A stretch of DNA of 64,000 nt from Thecaphora thlaspeos (taxonomy: Eukaryota; Basidiomycota; Ustilaginomycetes; Urocystidales; Glomosporiaceae). Position 1 is the stretch's first letter. Each line of letters starts with the position of its first letter. The notes under the pieces were generated by a model. It ran no database searches. It was not told the DNA's origin and saw only the letters and a list, made by a program, of their open reading frames with translations. Location: NCBI GenBank assembly GCA_900291925.1, contig UWYS01000002.1, positions 1,054,001-1,118,000 on the forward strand, written 5' to 3'. This document shows positions 21,652 through 32,230 of the stretch, one piece after another. The position numbers and the translations under genes are program-made.

Positions 21652-23734
21652 GGTGGGCGTGCGTGTGTGTGCTAGGGTGTATGCGTGCAGGTATCTGTGG
21701 TCGGGGGTGGGGGAACCGTTGAATCTAGTCGAGTGGCGTGGCGAGCTGTGAAGAGAGGGGGGGCGTTGCTGTTGTGGGAAGGTGAGGTGCTGGGTGGTGT
21801 GCGCGGAGGGGAGGATGGGGAGCTCGGTAGAGATGGAGGAAGGATGGCAAGGGTAGGGAAGGGGGGATGAAGCGGGAAGAGAAGAGAGATGAGAGGACAA
21901 GGCGGGGTACATCAGAGGGCTTGCTGGTGGCATGCTCGCCAGCGCACCTTGGCAACCTTTGCCCTTGCTGACCTTTGCCACCATTGCGCCTCACCTGTGC
22001 GATTTCAAAGCAATGAGCTGAGCGCGCGTCTCGCCATGGACGCTGTCGGCTCCATCCCGCTCCAGCAAGGCAGGGGGCAGCCAGGCCACCAAGGGACCAA
22101 GGGCCCCGGGCCATGGGCGGGCGGGCCGAGCCCTTGTGAAAACAGCGAAAGATAAGTTAGTCTTAGTGCTTGCGCGCCAGGGTCCCACCCGGCCTGTCTC
22201 TCGCCTTGCGGACCGACACCGGGCCCAGCCTCGGCCCTTGGACCCCTGTCCCTGCTTGCCTTCGACGTCGGCCTAGTTGCTCTCGGCAAGGCACGATGCG
22301 CCCTACGTCGTGAGGAAGTAGAGTGGGTGGCCACCTCGCGCGCGCCCTCTTGGCGAATCAAAAAGGCCCGCTTACCAAGTGCAAGCTAACCGGCGCGGCT
22401 CCCCTTCCGGTCCCGGTTCCCTTCCGGCCGCCGTGCGTTGACGCGTAGTCCTGCCTCTTCCTCTGCCTCGAGTTACGCAACTGTACGTGTCACCGCCACC
22501 GCCAGCCTCTCCGCTGCCACCTCAAAACAAGTTGTGCTGACACCATCCCCTTCTTACAGGTGCTAGAGTGCTTGCTCGCCTGGTGAGCTTCGACCTCGTG
22601 CCGGTCCGACGAGGCGGGAGTGGGCGTTTTGTCAGCACCATGCACCATGCACCGTGCATCCCTTTTCCCCGCTCGAGGTTCAGCGTGAAAGCGGCCCAAA
22701 GACTCGGCTCCGAGCCTAAACTCCCCTTCGCAATGCCGCCCACCACTTCCCCTTGCTGTCCTTACTCACCCCTCTCCCGCTGGTTGGGTCACACCCTCTT
22801 CTACTGTGCACCTCGAGCGTCCCCGCACGTTCCATGGCTAGCCTCAAGGGCTAGAGCAAGGGCCAGGGCTGCAGGGCCGAGTTGAAGTCCCGGCTTCATT
22901 TGCGCCCCCTCCTATTCGATCCTCCCTGAGCGAGCCGAGATGAAGAAAAAGTGCGGGGTCTCCGCAAGATATTCAAGATTCTTATTGTACCAACCCAAGC
23001 GACCCTTCTACACAGATAGAGCGAGCCTCTGATTAACTAGCTCTCGTTCATGGGCCTGGTGTCGGTTTGGACACACGTCGTGCGCGCCTCGTTCACAGCG
23101 GGCCGCGAGCCAGACGACGCAAGCATCTGCGTTCCGCGTTCCGAACGACGAGCCGCCCTCCTCCCCACTCCCGCTCAGCACCGTCGAACACTGGAGTACT
23201 CATTCTAGGTACGTAGTGGCACCTTTTGCAGCGACCCAAGCAAACAGAGAGAGAGGAATAGAGAGGGAGAGATGAGCTGTCGGAGATCAACAAGGAACAG
23301 AGCGGAAGCGACTTCAAAAGGAAGCAACGAGACGAAAGCAAAAAGATTAACTGCAGCACCCAGGATTCCTGCGTGGTCCCCCACCGCAGTACTGGCTGAG
23401 CGATACCATGCTTAACTTCGCAGATCGGACGGGATACGGTGCTTTCTTGGTTCTATGGCCGCAGATAAAGAGTTAGGCTTGCGAGCTTGTTATAACGCTG
23501 TTGCATTTGCCATCGTTGGTCAAGAGCCGCGTAAGTTTCACTCAGTCTGTTCAGTCGTCTGGACGGTTTGAATCCTGTGCGGATCGATGCTATAAGTGAG
23601 AGATGGGAAAGGTCGATCTGATGCTGTCGAGCAGCTATAAGTACAAGAGATTGTCTACGGTACGGATGCGTGTAGATATGCTTAGTCATCTTTTTTGACC
23701 TTTGCTGCTGCGAGTGGCCGCCTCCGCATGGCCC
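21652..23734. other. Intergenic region, no gene seen
   Basis: GC-rich left half and mixed right half. Only short open frames occur, with no family match. Promoter of the acyl-CoA dehydrogenase on the left and 3' flank of the Stealth-family gene on the right. Confidence 0.55.
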
Positions 23735-26197
23735 TCAAACCTCTACGCTCATCTTGTCGCCCCAACGGCTCTGGAACCAGCTCTTGAGCATCGTGTTGAT
23801 CTTCTTCGTACCCTCCTCGTCCTCGACAATGTCGTCGTTGAGGCACAGGAACGTCGTAGCGCCTGCTCCCGGCTTGGCCGGCGAGACCGCCCGCATGGAA
23901 GTCGCGACGACCTTGGCCTGCTCCTCGGTCTCCGCGTCGAGCGCCTTGAACTTGTCGGCTAGCTTGTGCGCATTCTTGACCTGGTAGAAGTCCGAGGGGG
24001 CGCTGCCGAGCACGTACTGGTACCGCTGTATCAGCCGCGCGCACCAGGCGCGCAGGCTCATGCCGCTCTGTGCCGCCCCCGCCGGCAGCGCCTTCTCTAG
24101 CGAAAAATCCGTATCCCTCCAAGAGCTGGTGAGGGGAAGGTGCGCAACATGCTTGCCGCTTCCGCCGTCCGCGGCGGGCTTCGTCGGCGGCATCTTGGCG
24201 TACGTCGGCGGCATGAACTTGTCTATTCCCGAGGTCCCGCTGGCGCCGATCAGCGCTGCAATGATGCAGTCGCCGCAGTCGCTTTGGTCAAAAGCGATCC
24301 GCTTGAACAGGGCGCTAGCCGACTCGGCGCCGCGCGAGGGCGTAAGGCAGCCATTCTTGCTGATACTGCAGAGCTTCGGCGTCTCGAGCTGCACCTTGCG
24401 TCCGGCGATCTGGGCGCTCTCGACCGAGCCAAGCCCCTCGGACAGGTCCGGGAAGCCGTTCCTCGGTCGGTTCCAGAACCACTGCCATCCGAGATACGAA
24501 AGTGCGTAGCCGTCCTTGGACGAGAAAGAGTACTCGGTGTTCTTGGGTTTGTCGACGCCGGCCTCTCCGAACGAGGCCATGTCGTCCGGGGAGGTGCGCA
24601 CCGGCGTGCGGACGTCGATGCTCGAAGAGCCAGAGGCGCCATCCTCGAGTCCTGCTAGCTCCGCCCACATCGACTCCTTGACCTCTTCGGTCACGTGGCC
24701 CTCAGCCCCTCCCCACTTGGCCACAGCCCAGGTCCACAGCAACGCTTCGCGGTGCCGCTCGACAATGTACCACGAGGCGAGGAAGAAGCCTTGAACCGAG
24801 CATGGCACGTCCTTTTGCGCACGGAACCTAGCGAGCGTGGTGTCGCTGAAGGCGTCCGGGAACGTCTGCGCCGCCTCCTTGAGCAGCGGCAGCCATAGCG
24901 TTCTCAGATGATGGGTGACATAGGGCAAAGTACGCATCGAGAACCGCTGTCCCAGGACCCAGGCTGCCCGCTTGATGCCCACCTCCTCGCCTGCCGGGTT
25001 CCAAAGGCGCTGGAACGGCTTCTCGGAAGGAAGGTAGTAGCTCGTCACTCTCGCGAGCGTCTTGACGACCGGCCCCAACAGTGGCGTCGTGTAGTCGGCA
25101 ACAGAGCTGGGAAGCAGCGTGAAGAAGTCATCGTTGTAGTAGACGAGCTGGTCGGACTCGTTGTCCTCGAGGTTGAAGAGCTGCGACTCGACGGCGAGGC
25201 TGTTGAAGCTCGGGATCGTGCGCTCGCGCCAGTCTTGCACCTCTTCCAGCGACATCTCGGGGCGGCCGTGCCGCGACATCGGCCGGTAGTACTCGGCGTC
25301 GTGATGGAGGACGACCTGTTCGCTTTTCAGCGTCGCGACGTCCTTGCGTAGCCACGAGGGGATCTGGCCGGTCATTTTTGTCCCTGCGCCGAGGGCGTTG
25401 CCCAGCGGATAGGCGCTCGCCATGATGTGCATCTTCCGCAGCGATGAGGAGCCAAGCGAGGCAAGGCTAGAACGCATCGAGTAGAGCAGCTCGTTGTGGT
25501 CGGCATAGCGATGCGCCGCGTCCATCTTGAGCGCAGTCGCGGGCCTGAAGGCATTCCGCGAGGCCATTTGTGCGGGGTCACTGCACGTCGCGTCAGGGCG
25601 GCGACCAGGGAGGCGAGAGAGGGAGATGGGAAGAGAGAGGTGCCGTGGTCAATGGAAGGCTACGACAGTGCGGACCGACGGACAATATGTGTCACGGCGC
25701 TGGCTAACATGGAAGACTCACGATCCATTGACCCAGGCCCAGATGCCGTCGATCTTGAGCCCTTCGCTCAGATCGGTCCCCTGACAAGCTGAACCCCACT
25801 TGTGAGAAACGATCCACTCTTCGACGCAAGCATCGCTAAATGAGTCGTAGGCGCGGATCGGAACCGCCTGGCGGCTCGCCGACCCCGGGTTCTTGTCGGT
25901 AAAGAGTCTGTGGTACTTGTCATCGCCGATGAGGAAGACCTGGGCGCCGTTAGAGTCGCCGTTGGAGCCAAAGAACCAGTCCGACGTGAGGTTGCCGAGG
26001 AGGAAGCAGGCCAGGATGAGCACGGCGATGCGAAGCGGAGGTAGATGCTGGATCGCGGCGCAAAGGTGGCCCTTATGCTTGGGAGAGCCGAGGCTGCTCG
26101 GCTGGCTGACGCCCCCTCGCGGACTACTGGTCGGCAGCGGGAGGTAGCTGCTGTAGCGGTCGGTGACCGGTCGGGTGAGTTTGGACAGGAAACCCAT
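23735..26197 (-). CDS. Stealth-family xylosyl/hexose-phosphotransferase (XPT1-like), type II membrane protein
   Basis: Exons 26197-25722 and 25580-23735 sum to 2,322 nt (773 residues). The N-terminus is short and cytosolic, followed by one membrane anchor (RIAVLILACFLLGNL, near residue 60), as in Golgi glycosyltransferases. Stealth conserved region 1 spans the intron (GIWAWVNGSDP). Region 2 includes LVYYNDDFFTLLP, and later segments include CGDC and CLNDDIVEDEEG near the end. The best-known fungal member transfers xylose-phosphate to mannose on secreted glycans in Cryptococcus (established knowledge); substrate here is inferred. The donor is GTGAGT and the acceptor GTGCAG. An in-frame ATG 17 codons upstream (26248) is possible. 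The reading frame is intact. Confidence 0.88.
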
Positions 26198-28462
26198 CTT
26201 GGTACGACAGTTAGAGCGTCGCGGTATTTGCGGATCAGTGGCGAACAATCGCGAATGGATAAGTTGGCGTTACTGAGCAGGTTTGAGGCACGGTGAAGCG
26301 TGACCAGAGAGAGAGGAGCCTGGCAGAGGTTCCAGTCGACGCGATGGGATATTTCCAAGGCTGTCGAGACGTTGCTTCGCTAGTCCTGATGTGTGGGAAG
26401 GCGAGGGTATAGACGGAGCAGCGCAGAGGTGTGGACAGGCAGCAGCCAACCTGCACTATCTTGCTTGTTGGGCTAACCAAAGGATTGAAAGACCTGTCCG
26501 AGGGAGAGAGAGGGGGGGGGGGGTGAAGTCTCGGACGATCGCTCTGACAATGAAGGTAACAAAAGTGGAGTTCGGGGCAAATAGGACACCGAATCGGCGA
26601 CTTCTTTTTTGAGACAGAGAGAAGACGATTGGTGAACGTGTCGATACAAGGGAGGGTGGGGTAAGGCGGCGGTGGCAGCGAAGACAGCGACGGCTTCGAA
26701 GGGGACCGAACCCAAGATGGACGGAGAGGGAGGGAGGGGGAGGACGGATGGAACAGGGAAGCAGGTGGTAGGTCAACGGGAACATTGAAACCCTTGGTGA
26801 AGGCGACGCCAGCAACCCGAGGCCAACAGAGCTCGAGCCAAACGAAGGGGGGCGAGGGCGGGGCGAGCGACGACGAGGCAGCGGCATGGAGGACAGGCGG
26901 GCCTGGGTTGGCTTTTGGCCTAGCTACGGGTACTAACACAAGGCAGAGACCAATCGCCAACAGCTTGGCTTCTCCGGATAACACCGCCGGCTGCAGCACG
27001 AGGCGCACTCTTAAGTTGCCGCCGTCCCACTTGCCAGTCTTGAGCGTCATAGGGAGAGAGTGTCCCGTACAATACAAAACACAACCCCAGCAACAAACAC
27101 TAAACAGCCAAGCAACCACATAGGATTCACCCCGGGGCGTACTTACGGCGAGACGGAAGCGCTCCGAGCAAGGCGAGAGAAGGGTCCCTGTTTGCGGTGG
27201 TGGCGGTGCGTCGGAGGGTGGGCTAGGTTGCCCCGGCTGACCTGGACCAGCCTCGTGCCAAGCAAAGCGCCCCCACCTCTCTCCCACCCGCCTAGCCTTG
27301 CAGGGGTGCAGAGCACAACAGCCAGGCGCTACTGTAGAGAGCCTTATCACGCCGAGCAAGCAAGCAAGCGACCGACGGCCCAACCGCGCGGGTCGGCACC
27401 TCCTATCTCTCCCAAACTATCATATCCCTCTCTCCCCCTCTCGAGTCGTTCGGGCCGAAGCCGCTTGATGCTCTTTTGTGACGGTGTCGGAGGCTTATAC
27501 CCCGGTCTGAGGCGCCCCTGCGCTATTCGGCCTACCTCGGTCGGGAAGTGACAAAGGCAGATTCCAGCTTCATTTGTCGACGTTCGAGGGTGGCAGGCCA
27601 AGCTCACACGAGCGGTGTCCTCGCATCAGCCAGCGAGGGGCACTAAAATCAACGGCAGACGGACAGTGTCTGGTTCTTGGTGAAGTTTCCCTGCCTTCCC
27701 TTGGGAAACCCACAGCGCATCATCACGCGGGCTGCACGTTGCAAGCCAAGGGAAGGCGGGCGGGCGAAATTCGACAGCGGGTGACCTGCTCCCTCGATCC
27801 GATGACACAACCCGTCCCGTCTCCTCCTCACCATCTCTGACAACACCTGGCGACGAATTTCTCGCCCACCTCGGCTTCTCTCTCCTCGCTACGACAGCGC
27901 TTGCAGAGAGAAAGACGTTATGTTACGGATGCCGGGCAGAGGGGAGACGCACGGCATGGAGCAGTGCCGGCGTTGCGAGCGATACAGTCACACGAGGTCG
28001 GCCGTCTCCCGCCTTCGGTCGGGTGGAGCCGACAGATCGTGGGTATAATTAGGGGTGAGGTCAGGCGCCAGAGCAACGCACGCCAGGCGTTGGCAGGGAG
28101 ACCGATCGCCAAGCTCGCGTCATGCACGATGGGACGGTCGTGAGTGGTCGGTAAATTGGGCCCCAGCCGATGTCACCGAGGTTACAGGGGTCCCCTTTGC
28201 ATCCGACCACGCTGCTCGCATCAAAGCCGAGGTCGAGCGAGGGCCATGATCGCACGACCGTGCCCACCGCTCCTGGGCTCCCCTGGGCGTCTAGCTTCTT
28301 CACCCGAAGCGTTCCTCTTCCCGTCCCACCTTCACCGTCACTTATGTAAGCAAGTACTGTACTGTACCTCGAAGGTCGAAGAACACCGCAACTTGCAACT
28401 ACTTATGCTAGAGGAAGTCACCGACATGTGGGAGGCGCTAGCTGGAATTTTTAAATTAAGTA
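26198..28462. other. Intergenic region upstream of the Stealth gene, no supported gene
   Basis: A - strand frame of about 380 codons (26235-27383) exists, but it is Pro/Ser/Leu-rich without domain features and overlaps the promoter, so I treat it as chance. A run of about 13 G occurs near 26510-26522. The right end borders the transposon. Confidence 0.5.
26510..26522. repeat. Poly-G run preceded by GA repeats
   Basis: A GAGAGAGAG tract runs into about 13 consecutive G. A likely site of length error or slippage, in non-coding sequence. Confidence 0.85.
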
Positions 28463-28509
28463 ACGCAACCAATGTAGAACCGGAACGACCGTAGAGCCAG
28501 AACGGCTCA
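28463..28509 (+). repeat. Left terminal inverted repeat with two related half-sites
   Basis: The outer site TGTAGAACCGGAACG and the inner site CGTAGAGCCAGAACG follow each other with about 18-nt periodicity. They look like two transposase binding sites. Confidence 0.8.
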
Positions 28510-28617
28510 TATGGACCTTGGTGGCGGCAGTACTCTTGATGCAATCACACCGTTGCAGCAGCACTTGTACATAGTGAAGATCAAACGTTGGCATTGTTGC
28601 AATCTTGAGGCCTTACA

Positions 28618-30600
28618 TCACATTGTCATCGTTGTCCATGCACCAACGGGCCAGTCCTGCAGGAGCTGGGTGGCGTCGCAATCAAAGGCGTCGGCGTACA
28701 TGGCCTGCGTGTCAAGATCACCTCTAGCGTCTGCAGCAGGCAGCGTGCAGTGCTGCGGCCAGAGGAGCGGGTCGATGGCGGCCTCAAAAAGGAGGGCTTC
28801 ATCGCTGGCTGCCACCAAGGCCGTCTCCTGTCGTGCTGCCGCCACCGGCGCCAGCAGAGGGGCTGCCTCGTTCTCCATCTCAAAGTCCTCCGCCTCGCTC
28901 CCATCTCTGTCATCCTCTGAGCCCTCTCCGCCCTCCATGACCGCCTGTCCGTCTTGTATCGCCTCCTGCGCTGCCTGCTGGCGTGCTGCGCGACGATGCT
29001 TTGCCGCCGTCTCCTTCTCAACCACCCTCTCCAGCTCTTCGATGAGCAGCTCAGCCTCTGCCCGCAAGATCATCCGCTCTTTGCTCAGCATCTTCCGATC
29101 GCCTGGAAGCGGCGTCCTCTTTGGCAGCAGGGCGGCCTGGCGCTGCTCTTCGTGTCGCTCCCAGATTGCAACGCCGGCGTGCTTCCCATCGTAGGCCTTG
29201 ATGAGCTTGTCCTTGAAGCGTGCTTGTTCTTGAGGGCTGCTGGTCTGGATGAGCTCTTCGAGCATTGTACGAAAGCGTGCAACGTCCGTGGGTGTCTGCG
29301 CAGGTGGCTGGGTGGCAGGTGGTGGTGTGCTGCTGACGGCCGGAAGAGCTGGTACGTACCCTGGTAGGCGGAGGAGCACCTTCTTGGCATCTGGGCGGGT
29401 CGTCATGCCGCAATCCGCAAAGGCCTTCCGTGCTGCTCGAGCTGTGATGGTCTTGGCCCTGGCCTTGACGTACATGTTGGCAAAAGCGACCCAATCCACC
29501 TTGTTGGCCTGATCACCCAGAGCTGTGACCTGCCGACGGTATGCATCTGTGAGAGGACCAAAGATACTGACATCAAGAGGTTGCATCAGATGGGTCGAGT
29601 GCGGCGGCAAGCACATCGGAACGACCCGCCGCCGCCAGCACTCGTCCAAGAACTCAACGCTCACATGCGATGCATGCCCGTCAAGGACAAGCATGCGCCA
29701 CCGGCCCTTCTCTGGAGGCTCTGTTGCAGGGTCGAAGACATGCTGCATCCATAGCACCGCCAGATCGCAACTTGTCCATCCATTGGCGGACACACCAAAG
29801 GCCCAGTCTGCCGCCACGCCAACGTACCGTCTTTGATCCCCCAACATGTGCCACTTACCTTTGAAGATCACCATCGGCGCGATGGACTGGCCACCAGAGC
29901 CAATGCACTCAATCACGGTGGTGCTCTCCCGGTTCCCCGCCTGTGCCTTGAACCTTGCCGCCTTTGGACCATTTGGTACCACCACTCGCTGCCGCCCTCC
30001 GACGCCCATCATGAAGCCCGTTTCATCCATGTTGAAGATCGCACCAGGCTGCAGCTCGTACTCACCGATGACGCTGGAGAAGTTGTTGAACCATGCCTTG
30101 ACCCCATCCACCATCATTGCCTTCATGCGCGCATTGTCAAGGCACCTGGAGAACTTGCTGTCAAGGTCGGGGTGGCGGAGGAGGAACGACGAAAGCCAGC
30201 CTTTGCCAAGGTGCTGGATTTGACGCTGGCCGTGGTGGAGGGGCTGCATGGCGGTCTCAGCAAGGTTGTGGATGGAGCTAGGTGTCAGAGGGAAGCCGCC
30301 GCCGGCGCAGCGCTCAATATGGGCCTTCAGAACCTGCTCGGCAGCGGGCAAAAGAGCCTGAAGGTGGCTGTGGGCGCCGCGCTTGGGCAAGCGGCCCTTT
30401 GAGCGGTTGTACAGCGTCGACTTGGGGACGTTGTTGGCGACAGCGGCGGTGCCAATGCTGGTGTACTGACCACTGGCGAGCTGTGCAAGAGCCTGCTGCA
30501 CCCGTACCTCTCGTTCGTCTCTATCTTGAGCAGCATCGACTCGTACTGCTTTCTTCCGAGGCGACATCCGGAAAGGCGGCATGATGGCGTAGGCGGGCAA
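28618..30600 (-). CDS. pogo/Fot1-family DDE transposase
   Basis: 660 codons, one exon, fully open. The N-terminus has a Psq-type helix-turn-helix (SIGTAAVANNVPKSTLYNRS, about residues 48-67), then a CENP-B-like HTH (WLSSFLLRHPDLDSKFSR). The DDE_1 catalytic core follows: NMDETGF (Asp192), RMLVLDGHASH (Asp307) and HLMQPLDVSIFGP (Asp343), giving DD35D spacing. The basic, acidic-tailed C-terminus is usual for the family. A second in-frame ATG (MSPRKK) lies 11 codons in and may be the real start. With intact TIRs and target duplication, the copy could be active or recently mobile. Confidence 0.95.
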   Translation of the reverse strand: MPAYAIMPPFRMSPRKKAVRVDAAQDRDEREVRVQQALAQLASGQYTSIGTAAVANNVPKSTLYNRSKGRLPKRGAHSHLQALLPAAEQVLKAHIERCAGGGFPLTPSSIHNLAETAMQPLHHGQRQIQHLGKGWLSSFLLRHPDLDSKFSRCLDNARMKAMMVDGVKAWFNNFSSVIGEYELQPGAIFNMDETGFMMGVGGRQRVVVPNGPKAARFKAQAGNRESTTVIECIGSGGQSIAPMVIFKGKWHMLGDQRRYVGVAADWAFGVSANGWTSCDLAVLWMQHVFDPATEPPEKGRWRMLVLDGHASHVSVEFLDECWRRRVVPMCLPPHSTHLMQPLDVSIFGPLTDAYRRQVTALGDQANKVDWVAFANMYVKARAKTITARAARKAFADCGMTTRPDAKKVLLRLPGYVPALPAVSSTPPPATQPPAQTPTDVARFRTMLEELIQTSSPQEQARFKDKLIKAYDGKHAGVAIWERHEEQRQAALLPKRTPLPGDRKMLSKERMILRAEAELLIEELERVVEKETAAKHRRAARQQAAQEAIQDGQAVMEGGEGSEDDRDGSEAEDFEMENEAAPLLAPVAAARQETALVAASDEALLFEAAIDPLLWPQHCTLPAADARGDLDTQAMYADAFDCDATQLLQDWPVGAWTTMTM

Positions 30601-30759
30601 AAGAGAGGCGGATCAAGGCGGTGGATGTGTTGGGCGTCAAGAGCAGATGTTGGCGTATATGCTGAGGTGGTGGATGCCTAGTAATAGACGGGTGAAGCGT
30701 TAGAGCGGGTGCGATCAAGGTGATGGTGGTGTTGGATCAGGCGGACGGTTGGCAAAAAG

Positions 30760-30806
30760 TGGAGCGTTCCGCAAGTACACGCGTTCCGCTTCTACAGTGA
30801 TTGCGT
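30760..30806 (-). repeat. Right terminal inverted repeat with two related half-sites
   Basis: On the minus strand the outer site TGTAGAAGCGGAACG is followed by TGTACTTGCGGAACG with about 17-nt periodicity, mirroring the left end. Confidence 0.8.
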
Positions 30807-32230
30807 TAACGCGGGCGTCGCATTGACACGTCCCGGCTAGAGCAGAACACCAGCAACGGCGACGGCGACAATGATGCTGAGTGGGTTGTTACCTACTTAC
30901 TTACAATACAGTTCTGCACAATAAGAGTGCACTTGTCTACAAATTGGTTTCAAACGACAACAACGAAGGCGACTACAAAGACAACGCCTTTCGTCGAAAG
31001 GAGGCCGGCGGCTTAACTAACTAGTTACACCATATATTTTATAGGAGTAGTACTGCAAGTAAAGTGGTGCTGCCGTCACCACCACATGATCGCCCTACAT
31101 CACCCAGCATGCATTCACAAGATGGAACATTCGTGCTGGTTCACGGCCGAGAGGCCGTGTGGGTCGGCAGTCTGCCGGAGCAACGCTGCTCGCTGGCAAC
31201 TGGCAGGCTGACTGCCAGCACAGCAGTCTGCTTGCCAGCTGCCTCCCCCTCTCCCCCATCTCTCTCTCCCGTCTCGCTCTTGCTCTGCCCTCCCTCCTCT
31301 CTCATGTCGCCTTGTCCCTAGCTCCATGCCCCCGCTACTCCTGTACTCGCTAGCAACTCCTCCCCCGCTCGTCATGCGGCGCTCGTCCAGCCGGCGTGCG
31401 ACCGACAGGTTGACGACCCGTATGTAGCATTGCGGCGTGCATGTCGCCTGCCTTATGTTCGAATTTGACTCTGAGCGGACCGACACCAGGTCTTTACACT
31501 CAGCTGTAAGTACTCTGTACCAAAGCACTCTCGAGAAAATTCAAATGTAATAAACAACTTCCGGAACGGACCAGCCGTTCCGTCCGTTGGATCTCAGCGG
31601 GAATCTCCATCGGACGGGCTCGCCAATCGGGCCTTTTTGACGTGGCGCGCTACTGTAGCGATACTCTCGTATTGATCTCGACGCTTGCTGTGGCGCCTTT
31701 CCTCTTCACGTTTTCTTCAAGCCGTTCGAAGATTGTCGGCACGCTCTCTCTAGCCGGCGGGTGACGCTAATCGGTGTCAATCCCGAAGAAGCTTCTGTAA
31801 GCCGAGCTTTTGGGATGGTATGCGGGCGGGGCGGAGTGCTGGCCCATAACGGACTTATCGCACCGATGCAAACGTCGTAAGGTGTGCTGTACGATAGCAG
31901 CGATCCTCCCGGGCCGATCAAGAGGTGATGGCGGAGGCCTTGGTCCACGGCAGGACAGACGTGACACACCGGCGAGCAAGCAATCGGACGGACACACAGC
32001 CTGAGGTCTTACGCTCAGGCCATGGCTCGTTACGTAGTCGCGGACAACGACTTTGTACGTGTCTTCTCGTGGCTTGGACGGCGATGAGATTACGGGCAGG
32101 ACGAGCACGGCCATCGATCGCAAAAGTGGTACTGTACTGTACAGGCGTAACAGAAGACGTGTGAATCTTTGGTTCTCGCTTTGCCTCGCTCCGCTCGCAG
32201 TCCGATACAAATCCCGCCGGCTCGCCCGCC
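30807..32230. other. Intergenic region right of the transposon, no gene seen
   Basis: Mixed composition; no coding frame with recognisable features. Contains TACTGTA-type palindromic motifs (about 31650 and 32129-32141), one of which also occurs left of the transposon. Confidence 0.55.

Larger units (their letters stand above)
28463..30806 (-). mobile_element. Complete pogo/Fot1-type DNA transposon with TIRs and TA target duplication
   Basis: The left end reads ACGCAACCAATGTAGAACCG and the right end, reverse-complemented, reads ACGCAATCACTGTAGAAGCG. The full matching stretch is 25 nt with three mismatches. Both ends are bordered by TA (28461-28462 and 30807-30808), the expected target duplication of Tc1/mariner-pogo elements. 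Length is about 2.34 kb, enclosing one intact transposase frame. Confidence 0.92.

Noticed and set aside
20263..21675. 470-codon plus-strand frame opposite the acyl-CoA dehydrogenase
   Set aside because: Antisense shadow of a clearly conserved gene; Leu/Val/Asp-rich translation typical of such shadows.
26235..27383. 382-codon minus-strand frame upstream of the Stealth gene
   Set aside because: Low-complexity Pro/Ser/Leu composition, overlaps the promoter and 5' end of the Stealth gene, and shows no domain or codon bias distinct from chance in GC-rich DNA.
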